Assembly: GCF_958979055.1 (NCBI RefSeq)
Contig: NC_084893.1
Location: forward strand, 7,567,071 to 7,631,070
DNA: 64,000 bases
Source: Alnus glutinosa
Taxonomy: Eukaryota; Streptophyta; Magnoliopsida; Fagales; Betulaceae
Direction of reading: 5' to 3'
Under the pieces are notes generated by a model. It saw only the letters and a program-made list of their open reading frames with translations. It searched no databases and had not been told where the DNA came from. The translations under genes were made by a program, and so were the position numbers. This document shows, in pieces, positions 47,286-58,879 of this stretch (within the stretch, counting starts at the first letter, position 1; the number at the start of each line of letters is the position of its first letter).

Positions 47286-47491
47286 TGTCTCCCCATATCT
47301 TTTCTGCGAAAAGGGTTAACAAAGCACTGCATATACTAAAACAAAATAGCAGAATGCACAGTAGCACCATATATTCTTTTCATCCGTCGGGATGATTTTG
47401 TGATCCTTTCACTCACGACAGGAGTGAAGCCTCAACACATGAGTCTATTTTATCAAAATATATATACATTTCGGCAAAGCGTACAAGTGCA

Positions 47492-47608
<117 letters not shown>

Positions 47609-47999
47609 CCTGGTTGATCGAAACCAACATTTATCCTTACTTTAACATGAATCATGTTTGTAAAAGAAGAGTATGAACTTATCTGGTGAATTCGATGAAG
47701 ATGAACTGTCTTACTTGGAATTCCTTATCTTGCACGCCCCTCGATATGGGGCTCTTTGGGAGAGTTCCTTAAGTGGACCCTCGGTTCGGATTGGTCCCTC
47801 GGCATGTGACTGTGCACTTCGGAGGATGGCAAATCTGGAGGGGTCTTCGGACTATGCTATTTGGAACTAGAAGCTTGGGCATAGGGTCTTCAGGATAGTA
47901 CCCTCGGAATAATACTCTCGGTATGTGTCGTCTCGGTACATACTTTTCGTCTCGGTAGAATACCCTCGCGTCTAGCTTTTCTCCTTGGTAGAATGCCCT

Positions 48000-48515
48000 C
48001 GGATCAAACTTCTCGGAATATACTTTCTTCTCGGTATGACACCCTCGGGTCTATCTTTTCACCTTGATAGAACACCCTCGGATCTATCTTTTCACTTGGG
48101 TAGAACACCCTCGGATCTATCCTTTCTCTTCGGTAGAACACCCTCGGATCTAACTTTTCTCCTCGGTAGAACACCCTCGGATCTAACTTTTCTCCTCGGT
48201 AGAACACCTCGGATCTAAATTTTCTCCTCGGTAAAACACCTCGGATCTAACTTTTCGCCTCGGTAAAACACCTCGGATCTAACTTTTCTCCTCGGTAGAA
48301 CACCTCAGATCTAACTTTTCTCCTCGGTAGAACACCTCGGATCTAACTTTTCGCCTCGGTAAAACACCTCAGATCTAACTTTTCTCCTCGGTAGAACACC
48401 TCGGATCTAACTTTTCACCTCGGTAAAACACCTCGGATCTAACTTTTCGCCTCGATAAAACACCTCGGAAATAACTTTTCTCCTCGGTAGAACACCTCGG
48501 ATCTAACTTTTCACT
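48000..48515. repeat. Minisatellite of 32-33 bp, about 16 copies
   Basis: Unit CCTCGGTAGAACACCTCGGA followed by TCTAACTTTTCT. The array abuts the 3' end of the captured ATX frame; the last eight bases of that frame's reading region (48521-48528) border it directly. Confidence 0.9.
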
Positions 48516-48520
48516 GAGTC

Positions 48521-49747
48521 TTATTTTCTTTCCTTCTGGTCTGGATCCTGGTTTGAACCAGTAGCCTCTTGAATCCCCCTAAGCTGAATAGATTCATCAC
48601 AGGTTGTGTTCCCTGCCGCAATGTTTATATCTGCCATCAACTTCTCTATAAACCAACTTTCTGCCAAAAGCGCCTCCTCTATTGCCATCTGAAATTCACA
48701 CGGCTTGCAGCCATTCAATTCGGACTGCTCCTGGAACCTATCTACATAATCCATGAATGAAAAAATCATCCCACGCTTGACCCATGCATAATCCCGTTGA
48801 TTCTCATTTCCAGAGTACCCGTAAAACACTACACAAGCCGCATCAGGTATGCAAGACCTCAAAACCAATTCAGGCGCTTGTCTCATTGGATCAATTACAA
48901 TGGCAGGCCAATGAGGCTCCTTCTTCCCCGGCTTTTCCCACACTATGTCACCCGAATAGAAGTCCTCCGGCCCATACAACCCGTGTTTCCTCTCACCATT
49001 CTCCAAAAACTCAACCTGTTCCTCGATTTCCTCAACCGGGCACTTCTCGTCTTCCCCCAACTGCTCATTCAACGATGTCAGTGTGCTCCGTGAGCTCAAA
49101 TACTTCCTAACATTATTGCAATTCCTAAACTCCAGATACGCTTCTTCTTCCCCCTCCTCTTCTTCACATAATGTCACATATTTCCTCCACTTGAATCCAG
49201 TTTTCTCGTCGTTCCGATCTTTTTTCAAACCGGTTTTTGGCGTTTTAAAGCTAAATTTATCTTTTTTGCATTCAGCATCCTCATTAAAACTATAATCACG
49301 CAAGCTAGTCTTGCTGTCTTTCCTCCAATTCTCAATAACTGAATCGTTAAACCGTGAAGGAAGTACCTGGACTCGGCCCCGAGACGTTCTCACCAGCAGC
49401 GGCCGTGGAACCTCCGCCGCTGCAACCGCACGATCACTCTTCGCCTTAGCTCTCGTCGAATCACGGCCCTTCGTTTTCGACTCGACCTCGCCGGGGGAGC
49501 ACGACAATTCGGTACACCACGAGGCAGCGAAGCCCTTCTCGGAGCTGAGAATCCCTCGGAAGCTCACGGGGATTATGCCGGTGGCGACTTCGCCGAGAAG
49601 ATTGAAAGGGTAATATCCATTCTTGGTGTTGGTCTTCCTCTTCTTCCGAGACACGGTCGAGCTGTCATCATCCTCACCCGCCGAATCGCCGAGTTTGCTC
49701 CGTTTCAGACTCGGTATTTGGGATTTCAAATTCCGCTTGATTATCAT
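48521..49747 (-). CDS. Captured N-terminal part of an ATX3/4/5-like trithorax methyltransferase, with PWWP domain
   Basis: An uninterrupted 408-codon frame from ATG at 49747. Residues 1-60 (MIIKRNLKSQIPSLKRSKLG, then NGYYPFNLLGEVATGIIP) and 261-345 match the conserved N-terminus and PWWP domain of plant ATX3/4/5 (SDG14/16/29 group): GDIVWEKPGKKEPHWPAIVI, APELVLRSCIPDAACVVFYG, RDYAWVKRGMIFSFMDYVDR. In the full proteins PHD fingers and a C-terminal SET domain, which methylates histone H3, follow; here the frame stops at DQKERK after residue 408 and runs into a minisatellite, so PHD and SET are missing. PWWP domains bind chromatin. The piece lies wholly between the LTRs of a non-autonomous element, in the element's own transcription direction, 0.6 kb downstream of its 5' LTR. 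Lack of introns over 1.2 kb suggests capture from RNA, unless the host gene has one large first exon. Recognition is by memory. Confidence 0.85.
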   Translation of the reverse strand: MIIKRNLKSQIPSLKRSKLGDSAGEDDDSSTVSRKKRKTNTKNGYYPFNLLGEVATGIIPVSFRGILSSEKGFAASWCTELSCSPGEVESKTKGRDSTRAKAKSDRAVAAAEVPRPLLVRTSRGRVQVLPSRFNDSVIENWRKDSKTSLRDYSFNEDAECKKDKFSFKTPKTGLKKDRNDEKTGFKWRKYVTLCEEEEGEEEAYLEFRNCNNVRKYLSSRSTLTSLNEQLGEDEKCPVEEIEEQVEFLENGERKHGLYGPEDFYSGDIVWEKPGKKEPHWPAIVIDPMRQAPELVLRSCIPDAACVVFYGYSGNENQRDYAWVKRGMIFSFMDYVDRFQEQSELNGCKPCEFQMAIEEALLAESWFIEKLMADINIAAGNTTCDESIQLRGIQEATGSNQDPDQKERK

Positions 49748-50089
49748 TGTGTCTCCATGTGCCGATCTGCCTTAGTTGATGGCAGATCTACATGCCTTCC
49801 TGCATATCTGCAGTGGTGAATCTTGGGCATCGGATTCCTTCTCCGGCGCTGGTGGTTCTGGATCTGGCTTTAGATTCCGGTGGGTTGCGATCAAAGCCCG
49901 GTTGTCTACTTGAATCATCTGGAGACGAGCTTGATCTCCTACCATCAATCACCAACTGACTCGGCACCACCGGCAGCAAGACCAGATCGTGATGTTCTCT
50001 GGCGGCAGAAGGGGAAGAGCCGACTAGCCGAGGGGTTCTCCGTTCATCAGGGAAGAAACCATAGCCGGACTGGGTTGGACATACCCGTC

Positions 50090-50125
<36 letters not shown>

Positions 50126-50340
50126 CTGATTTGTTTTTCAGAAACAAATCGACCCATCATCACCGAACAAATTCTGAATTTGTGCAAATACGAATTTGAG
50201 ACTGTACACCCGTGTAACACATCTGTATATTTTCAGCACCGATTTGGTGTTACCAGATTCCGATCTAGGATTCCAAACTTGATTTGATCACGCAGTCACC
50301 GTTGTGGATTTTTTTTTTCGCAAGAACGATTTGTCGTTCC
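49748..50340 (-). other. Leader region of the 7.7-kb element with T34 homopolymer
   Basis: Between the primer-binding site and the captured ATX start. The part 49750-50090 is GC-richer and may be the captured 5' UTR of the ATX gene or a second captured transcript. A T run of about 34 bp on the plus strand (50093-50126), i.e. an A run in element sense, separates it from the element's own leader (50127-50340). I see no gag-like frame. Confidence 0.5.
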
Positions 50341-50357
50341 CACAGACGGCGCCAAAC
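50340..50357 (-). promoter_or_regulatory. Primer-binding site of the 7.7-kb element
   Basis: On the minus strand TTTGGCGCCGTCTGTGGG directly follows the 5' LTR. TGGCGCCGT is shared with the primer sites of many plant Ty3/Gypsy elements that use a tRNA ending in ACGGCGCCA. A mutated form (TTTGGCATCATTTGTGGG) occupies the same place in the Tat element at 63427-63444. Confidence 0.75.
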
Positions 50358-50936
50358 TTTTGGTACAGTTTCTGGTACGGTGACGTGTTGCCTTGTGATT
50401 CGTTGCCTTCCTCGATGTTCGTTCTCCTCGTAATCTGCAAAATAACAAACGGCTCGTCGGGGGTGCCGACCGGACCCTCACTCCGATGCCTAAGTCAGTT
50501 CAAACTTATTTTCTGGATAATATCAGTAATCTCAAGAGTTCAGAGAATCTACTTGTTTCAAATACCTGACGCAGTAGTCTTATTTATAGACTCACAGTTC
50601 GCAGTTATAAAACTACTTGAGTGCTTGGAGCATAATCTAATTGGGAGTCTGAGTTCTAAATCATATAGTCTTTAATCTTATCTTCATAGAATTCAAATTA
50701 GGTAGTAGAGTCCAAACTGGACATGACACTCTCTTTAGCTAATGTCATTCTATTAGGTACCTTATCCCATATTTGATGGGATAGAAGCCTATTTTGATAT
50801 ATTCTGAATATCCGTCTTTTTGGAGATAACGAATGGTCTTGTACTTGGGTCTAATCTGGCCGGGCCAACCCGATGGGCTCGGCCCCCGATACTACCTTAG
50901 GCCCACGTGTCTTTGGAGCTGATTATTTCTCCAACA
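50358..50936 (-). repeat. 5' LTR of the 7.7-kb element
   Basis: 579 bp, same length as its partner at 43215-43793. The inner edge is TTTTGG instead of TGTTGG (one substitution). The minus-strand TATA box (TATAAATA, plus-strand TATTTATA at 50581-50588) would drive transcription through the captured ATX frame. Confidence 0.93.
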
Positions 50937-53247
50937 GATAAGGTGCTAACCACTAAGATTTTGAAATTCAAACCCACCAAATTACAGCAATATATTCTCA
51001 TATTCATTAATACATAATCGAAGTTCTCACCATACAAATCTTATATATATTCTACTATGTTTCAAAATTTAATTAAATCATTCAAAGAATCTAGTTTAAA
51101 CTAAATCATCAAATGTATCCGTAGAACGAAACACAATGAATATTCAATGTTTGATAAATAAAAACTCCAGCAATTAATTAAATAAAACTATCTCAAATCG
51201 TCACATGTATCTGTAAATAATAATAAATATCTAAAAATCATCTTAATAATTGAATTGGAGTAGAATAATTGAAAATAAAAAACTTATAAAATTGAATAAT
51301 ATAAACTTACATAAAAATATTATTGTTCTTCAACAATTTTAACTACACATAATAACAAAAATAAAATCAAAACCTAAAAAAATACTCTAAAAGCTAGGAG
51401 GAGGAGATATGCGTGAGGGCACAGCCTCCACTCACGCCTCCCTCCACACAAATACATGGTTTCTACATCATGAGTAAATTCAACAAGGTGAACACCACAA
51501 GCACGTCAGAACATCACAAATCATTTAACTCATAGTTGAAAAATTAAGACAGCACTTACTCCAATAAGTGTAAAGTGAGATTAAATAGACTCATGGGGTT
51601 TTAATTTTTCTCAAAGTTTGTGTACCACAAAATTTATAGGAATTCTATGAGATAAAAAACAACCAAGGCTTAAATCAAAATGTGCAATTTTTATTTTTTG
51701 TATAGACTGTGCAATGCATGACTCCCTTAAGCTTTCTACTTGACTCCCAAACTAGATTGTTTTAGGGCACTAGATGTAGAAGCATCCCTTAAGACTTAAT
51801 TACTCAAGTAAAAAAGGATACGAAGTCAAACTAGCCATACAATCAACCAAATTGAATTTCTCATCTTTTTACGCGAATGCTCAATACTTAGTGAGGCAAG
51901 AGACCCGGTTACTCAATGAGAACTCAAACTGATGATATTATTTATTTTTTTTCTTTTTATTTTTTGAATTTTTTTTCTCAATTTTTTTTTTAAACCAAGG
52001 TTTCAACAAATCATCCTACAAATCTCAAGATACACATTCCTTAATTCAATCTAATACCTCATAGAACCAATGATAATGTGCTTGTAAAAATCAATTCAAA
52101 CAAGTGAAGTCTCTCTAATCCAATAGATCAGTCAAAAGATTTTCAGATTTTTAATGACATACAATGTTCAACATGTTAAATAAACTAATGATATGCAAAC
52201 CACAGTAGCAATGTAATCATGCTTAATTAACAACCTAGCACAATCAATTTTTTTATATTTTTTTTTATTTTTTTTTTAATTTTCTATAATAAAAAGACAA
52301 ACATAGTGTTTTTCCCGACAATGGCGCCAAAAACTTGTTGTGAATATTAAAGTACTCGCAAGAGCACGAATCGTTTGCAATATAGTATGTATGCAAGTGC
52401 GAGGTTCATCTCACAGGGAATTGTGTTGCAAAAATTAATTTCTATTTAAACTAATTCTATTTTAACTTAGTTCCGAATTTTTGGGATTTTTTTTTATAAA
52501 AAGAAAACATAAACTAAATAAAATAAAAATAATCAAAAGATTAGGTGCTAAGGTTTTGGAATCCAAACCTACCAAATCATAGCAATATATTCTCATGTTC
52601 ATCAATACATATTCGAAGTTCTCACCATACAAATCTTACGTATGTTCTACTATGCTTCAAAAATTAATTAAATCATTCAATGAATCCGTTTTTTGCATAA
52701 ATCATAAAAGATATACAGTTTAAACCAAATCATCAAATGTATCCATAGAACAAAACATAATGAATATCCAATGTTTTGACAAATAAAAAATCCAAGCAAT
52801 CAATTAAATGAAATTATCTCAAATTATTACATGTATTTGTAAATCACAATAGATATCCAAGAATCATCTCAATAATTGAATTGAAGTAGAACAATTAGAA
52901 ATAAAAAACTTATAAAATCGGATAATATAAACTTACATGAAAATATTATTGCTCTTCAATGGTAAGGCTTCATCCTCAATCTTAGTTGAGAGTTTAACTA
53001 CACATGATAACAAATATAAAAATCTAAACCTTAAAAAAATAAACTGAAAGCTAGGAGGAGGAGGAAGAGACATGCGTGAAGGGCACAACCTCCACTCACG
53101 CCCCCCTCAAACAAAAAATATATTTCACAAGTCTCCCCTTTTATTTTATTGTTGCTAGGTTTTTTTGAAAGAAAATGCTGCTTCTACCCTCACTAAAGAT
53201 CCAAAATTTCTACTGGCTGCAAGTCATCTTCAATGGTAAGACTTCGT

Positions 53248-54481
53248 ACTCAATATCAGTTTCTGCCCACCAACAGAGGAAGATATTCCAGAAGAAAAGA
53301 GTATGGCAATCTTTTATATCTTTCTTAATTTCTACCCATCTTGCTTTTACTCCACATATTTTCGTAGATCTGTTTGGAATGAATTGTTATGGTTGCATAT
53401 TTTCGTAGATCTGTTTGGATTGAATTGTTATGATTGTACTGGAAGTAGAAGTAAATTTTCGAGAGTTTTTTTCCTACTATTTCTCTGTTTAAGGAGATTG
53501 ATCTAATTAAGACTTTGAGGCAAAACATAAACTACAAAACCCAATAACAGGGGCCTTCAAGGCACTCGAAAGGTTCAAAATTTACTTTAGATACTTCAAA
53601 ATTGTTTTTGTGTTAAAATTTCATTATCCCATTGTATAATGTAATGGCAGAAACCAAAATAGTTCACTTCTTGTAATATATATTTAATGCAATTTTATAT
53701 TACAACAAGTGAACTATTTTGGTTTCTGCCATTAACAACCTGTGTTGAACCATTTACTATGTCTTCCACTACTTCACTTGTTGGTACCATTTTAACTGCT
53801 CTTCCATTGGTAGATAATCTTGAGGATGATTCAAACTTCCGCATTTCCAGGATAAAAACTTTGATGAAGGTAAATATTTGTAAATTAGTTGAAACTTTTC
53901 ATTTGTGCAATTATTATTTTTGAAACTTACTTTTCAATTAACTAAAGCTTATTCTTTTGTAGATGACGCTCAATCAAGGACAACAACATCATTGGACTTT
54001 ATCTAGAAGGATGTTAGTAATGTAGGGTTATTGTAATGTTTTGGTTTTGGCTATTTGGTTATTGTAACTTTTTAATGTTTTGGTTATATGGTTATTTGTT
54101 TGTGTTTTGAATTTGTATATTTTTTAATAAATATTTTGGATTTGTATTTAGATTTGTTAATTTTGTACCAAAAGGCAAAAGGTCCAAAAAATTATTATAC
54201 TTTATTTTGAAAAGATAAAAATCTGCACAAAAGTCGGCCCAAAAAGGGTCTAAAATTGGTCTAAAACTGGCCCAAAACAGGCATAAAGTTAGCTCAAAAC
54301 CCAAATTGAAAAGCGGTTTTAAAACTGCCGATTATTGAGACAATAATCGCTAACCGGCGGTTATAAAAATAACCGTCTCCGCCTAGGCGGTTAGCGGTTG
54401 CGGTTGATAAAATGAAATAATCGCTAAGCGGTTAGCGGTTTTAGCCAATAACCGTTGGTTATAACCGTTTGTACACCCCTA
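53248..54481. mobile_element. Second copy of the 1.66-kb hAT element, left end missing
   Basis: Matches 36963-38207 of unit 2 nearly base for base, with a cleaner right end (GTTTGTACACCCCTA) and the unmutated target duplication GAAACAGC at 54482-54489. The first about 420 bp (counterpart of 36544-36962) are absent; instead the LTR of the nested element abuts at about 53247. The copy arose by segmental duplication, not by a new transposition, because the flanking DNA is the same. Confidence 0.85.
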
Positions 54482-55828
54482 GAAACAGCGAAACTTGACG
54501 AAAAATGGACAGAAGGACCCAATTCAAAAACACCAAAAAATTAAGTACCCAATTTTCAAAATTAAAAAGTTAAGAACTATTTTTAAATCACGCTCCAACT
54601 CAAGAATTTATTATACATTTACCCTAATTCTAATAACCATTGCTGGTGGTGATGATGCGTATCTTCTTATTTGGGGTTCATAAAAGATAGAAAGGAAACT
54701 TACCAACTGACATAAATAAACGCCGACTCTATTTTGCATTTTCATGACGTTTATACGTTGATTCTATTTTGCATTTTCATGACGTTTATAGTCACGAACA
54801 CCGTGAAACACGAGCATATCATTTCTATTTTCTACAATCAAGACCGAAAGAGTCTCGGGTCAAACCCCCAAGCCGAGGTACAGTCAACACGGGCGGCCTA
54901 CCAGCCCCTAGACTTCTCTAGAAGGAAAGTCTCCGCTTCTACAAGCTTACAAAAAATTTTACAAACTGACGAGTGTGATGTGGCTTATTTTCGCAAACTG
55001 ACGTGGCAAGTTCATCGAAAAAAATCCCGACCCCCGGCAACAGAGAGAAATTCGGCGAGGGAAAAAGAGATCCGGCAACCCCGACACCAAATTTGGCTGG
55101 ATATTTGATTCGACCAAGTGTAGGATTTGGCTGAATCTTTCAAAGAGATCTGCCCGAAAACAGAGATCCAGATCCGGCCGAGCTTGGGATTCGGCCGGAT
55201 GTGAGATCCGGCCGAATTTCTCAAACCCACACCGGCCGAGCGTGAGTTTCGGCCTTAACTCTCAAACCCACACCGGACAAGCGTAGGTTTCCAGCCGAAT
55301 CCGGTCAAAAATCTGGTGGTTGGACCGATGAGAGGGGGTAGAGATAGATTGTCGAAGATGGGGGAGACGGGAAAAAAAAAAAGATCTTTTTTTTTTTTTT
55401 TTTTTAAATGGTTTTAAATGAATTTTTTAATTAATAAAATGCCACCTCACATGTCACGTTAGTTTGTAATCTTCTGTTTGTAAAAGTTTGTCAATACCTT
55501 TAGCATTTTTCCTTATTTCCCCCCCCCCCCCCCTAATATTTAATGGAAATTTCATAAAAATTTCATGAATTTGTAACCTTCGTGTAAATCTAACTATGGA
55601 ATTATTGAATTCAATTAGTTTTAAGAAAATAGATAATCTCAAGAATAAATGTGAAAAAAATTTAATATTATCAATCCGTTAATTTTGTGTTACTACTTTT
55701 CATAGATTAAGATCTTTCCCATAATCAGATTAAGACTTTTCCCATGGTTTCGTATTAAGATGACTGATTAATTATGTTGTTAACGACTAAGTAACATTAA
55801 TAATTGTATTTATTGGACTGAAGTATGG
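54482..55828. repeat. Segmental duplication, unit 3: receptor upstream flank, truncated
   Basis: Continues the match to unit 2 (38208 on) and unit 1 (about 25445 on), without the solo LTR of unit 2. After an inserted element (54942-55492) it again follows unit 1 (25775-26106) until GAAGTATGG at 55828, where Tat-element DNA begins. The receptor gene expected further right is not present. A C14 run lies at about 55519-55533. Confidence 0.8.
54942..55492. mobile_element. Non-autonomous TIR element (about 550 bp) in unit 3
   Basis: Absent from the same site in units 1 and 2 (CGCTTCTAATAC). Left end CAAGCTTACAAAAAATTTTA then CAAACTGACG; right end, inverted, GACAAACTTTTACAAACAGA then TTACAAACTAACG. 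The interior repeats CGGCCGA-rich words (55165-55320). No ORF and no clear target duplication. GC content is well above that of the flanks. Confidence 0.6.
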
Positions 55829-55919
55829 TCGTTGTTCAACAATGAGGGGGTGACAATTCGCCCCCACCATCGGTCATATATATATATATATATATTTTAG
55901 GCGAGGGTTTACTCAGTGT

Positions 55920-56815
55920 AGGAGCGACTTCGCCAGAGAGGTTTGCCAGAGGTCTGATGCACACTCATTATCAAGTAAGTTTTGCCTTCGGCTTTTGCTT
56001 TTTGTGCACTTTGTTAAAGAACATTTCTCATTAACTTGTAATTTTTGCAGTTTTTGGTGAAGACGACGACTCTATGGCGCAACTTCTAAAGGTTTTCGGG
56101 GATCAATCCTCGTACTACTGCTCCCGAGGCCTAAGCTTGAATAGAAAGCCTTGAGGGGGTGGTCAATCGATTGAATCGGTGGCTGAAGTGCTAGGAAGAG
56201 GAGATCAGTGCTCGGGATTAGAGCCTTGCCGAGGAGAAGAAATTAAAATAGCAGTATAAGAAGGAAGCCCAAGAAGCCAATGCTCACTATGTCTAGGTGG
56301 TCAAGAATATGACCGAGGATCAAGACCTCCGAGACAACTTGGTAGCAGAGCTTAGTGCTTGCAGGGCTCATACTTCAACTTTGTCCATGAAGCTCTCGGT
56401 CTTTGAGGCAGCAAAGGAGAAGGCTGAATCTGAGAGGGAGGCAGCATTGGCCGAGAAGTTGAAGTCCGAGGAGCTTTCTGAAAGTCGGTATAAAACGCTT
56501 CGGTGGAAGTACAACCACTACAAGAATAAGTCGAAGCATCTTCTGCGGCAGCTTGCCTTTGTTCCCAAGCTACTGAACCCATGAATTAAATCCTGAGATT
56601 TATACCTTTGATAGGGCTACTATTAGCCCATTACTAGCTGGGATACCCGAAGAGGTCATTGACAAGGTCGAGGAACTAGGCAAGAGTTTTCACCTAGATG
56701 TTCCCGACTGGAGTGACGATGCTCCCAACCCCTAGAAGAGCTTGGTGATCTCCGAGCCTATTGTTGAGGAAGGCCCAGAGACGGCCTCCGAAGACTCATC
56801 TTCGACTTTGTAATT
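55920..56815 (+). pseudogene. Antisense ORF of the Tat element (plus strand), coiled-coil remnant
   Basis: Runs opposite to gag-pol. A probable intron lies between a CAAGTAAGT donor (about 55975) and a TTTTTGCAG acceptor (about 56050). The best frame, 56297-56584, encodes a Glu/Lys/Ala-rich coiled coil (AKEKAESEREAALAEKLKSE), and an acidic end with FHLDVPDWSDDAP-like wording follows near 56690 after a frameshift. Antisense ORFs in this position are reported in Tat-clade elements; their function is unknown. Several stops (for example near 56150 and 56220) break this copy, and its 5' half is missing. Confidence 0.6.
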
Positions 56816-56909
56816 TTTATTTTCTTTTATTTTCTTTTATTTTATTTTTTTATCATGGTTGTATTGAATGAAAGGTCCTTTTTTTTTTTTTTTTTGAATT
56901 CATTTTTTA

Positions 56910-57410
56910 TCTGAATTGGTCTAGGTTGAGTTCGACCGAGGTACCCCCCCCCCCCCCCCCCCCCCCCCAATGACTTAGACAAATTTCATGATTTGTATAA
57001 GTCATTTCTGAGGGAGATAACCGGGATAATTCATTGTCTTCCTGAGCCTGTTATTTTTCAAAATCGAGGAAGACAACATATTGTTTGATTTGAATTGATC
57101 TGGGTTGATTTTGACCGAGGTACCCCCCAATGACTTAGACAAATTTCATGATTTGTTTAAGTCATTTCTGAGGGAGATAACCGGAATAATTCGTTGTCTT
57201 CCCGAGCCGGTTATTTTTCAAAACCGAAGAAGACAACATATTTTTTGATTTGAATTGATCTAGGTTGATTTTGACCGAGGTATCCCCCAATGACTTAGAC
57301 AAATTTCATGATTTGTTTAAGTCATTTCTGAGGGAGATAACCAAAATAATTCGTTGTCTTCCTAAGCCGATTATTTTTCAAAACCGAGGAAGACAACATA
57401 TTGTTTTGAA
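56910..57410. repeat. 160-bp tandem array, three copies, in the Tat element
   Basis: TGACTTAGACAAATTTCATG recurs at 56971, 57131 and 57291, a period of exactly 160 bp. Each unit also has GTCATTTCTGAGGGAGATAA, a TTGTCTTCC stretch and GGAAGACAACATA-like inverted partner, so each unit can form a hairpin. Confidence 0.92.
56944..56968. repeat. C25 homopolymer
   Basis: Twenty-five consecutive C on the plus strand. The same place in the next two units of the 160-bp array holds only CCCCCC and CCCCC, so the run expanded in one unit. It is G25 on the element's sense strand. Confidence 0.9.
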
Positions 57411-57494
57411 TTGTAATCACCCACTGGGTAGTCGACATCCGTATGAGTTTCCGAGCAATATACTTTATTGAAATAGTGTCTGATTACATAGGTT

Positions 57495-58445
57495 TCACAT
57501 AAAGTACTTCTTCAGGTGTTCGACGTTCCAAGCTCTTGGTTGTGTTTTTCCTTCTGTATCGACTAGATGGTACGCCCATTTGTCGTGACATTTGACTACT
57601 TTGTAGGGGCCTTCCCATTGAGGTTTGAGCTTCCCTTCATTTGAATCTCTGGTGATTAGGCTCACTTTCCTTAGAACCCAATCTTCAAGTTGAAACTTTC
57701 GAGGATTCACAGCTTTGTTGAAGTAGCGTGCAACTCGGTCTTGGTATGTAGCCCATGTGACTTGCGCTTCGTCTCTTCGTTCTTGTAGTAAGTCCAGATG
57801 GAGTTTGATTCCTTCGTCATTGAGTCCCGGATTGTAATTTGACACACAAAAACTCGGTGATCCGACCTCTGCTGGGATGACTGCCTCGGTCCAATAGGTT
57901 AAGGAAAATGGTGTTGCTCTGTTTGGAGTCTGAGTTGTTGTGCAGTAGGCCCAGAGTACTTCAGGGACATAGTCCACCCAAGCTCCTTTTTTCGCTCCTA
58001 GCTTCTTTTTCAGAGTTTTCAACATGGTCTTATTTGTTGCTTCGACCTATCCGTTTGTCGAGGGGTGGATTGGAGTAGAATAGTAGTTCCAGACTTGAAG
58101 TTCAGCACACTACTTGCGGAATGGTCCACAGTCAAACTGTTTTCCATTGTCGGTGACGAAGACATGTGTAATACCAGACCTGCATACGATCGATTTCCAC
58201 AAGAACTTTGTCTCTTTCTCGGTGGTAATGGCAGCCGAAGCTTCAGTTTTGGCCCATTTGGTAAAATAGTCGACAGCGACGACAAGAAACTTCCGATTCA
58301 CTTTCCTCGGGGGCATTGGGCCAACAATATCGACCCCTCACTTCGCAAATGGCCATGGCAAAGTGATCAGGCTGAGCCTTTCGGGAGGATTCTTCATTAC
58401 TTGAGCAAATCTCTGGCACTTATCGCATTTTACCATCTTAACTGA
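57495..58445 (-). pseudogene. Integrase region of the Tat element
   Basis: From the right: a zinc-binding-like CDKCQRFAQ, then VVAVDYFTKWAKTEA and FVTDNGKQFDC (first and second Asp of the DDE core), then PSTNG-stop-VEATNKTMLK, where a TAG interrupts the frame just before the third acidic residue, and finally an intact C-terminal part (57495-58025) with LPWEGP-like KPQWEGPYKVVKC. It inserts element cDNA into the host genome in living relatives; here the stop and a frameshift disable it. Confidence 0.85.
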
Positions 58446-58879
58446 GTCTTTGTTCATGGTGGGTCAATAATAGCCTGCCCGCATTGCCTTGTGCGCCAAC
58501 ATCCGAGATCCCGAATGGTTTCCGTAAACCCCTTCATGTATCTCCCTCAGCACGTATTCGGCCTCGGAATTTTTAAGACATTTCAAAAGGGGCTAGGTGT
58601 GCTCTCCGATATAGTTTCCCTCTTATTAGCGTATACTGGGCCAAGTGCATCTTCACCCTTTGAGATTCTAGCTTGTCCTCTGGAAGTGATCCATTTCTGA
58701 GATATTGAATAACTCCCGTCGCCTACTCGGGATCGGTGGATTCTTCTTCTATCTCCATCATTTCTTGCCTCGGGAGGATAGATGGTTCTTTCTGCGACAT
58801 TACCTTATGGGATGAGGTTTTCATCTCGGGTTCGGTTCCGGAACCTATTTTTTAGAAAGGGCATTGGCTCATAAATTGT

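Noticed and set aside
48000..48515. CRISPR-like array because of regular 32-bp repeats
   Set aside because: Units are contiguous without unique spacers and sit in a plant retroelement; it is a minisatellite.
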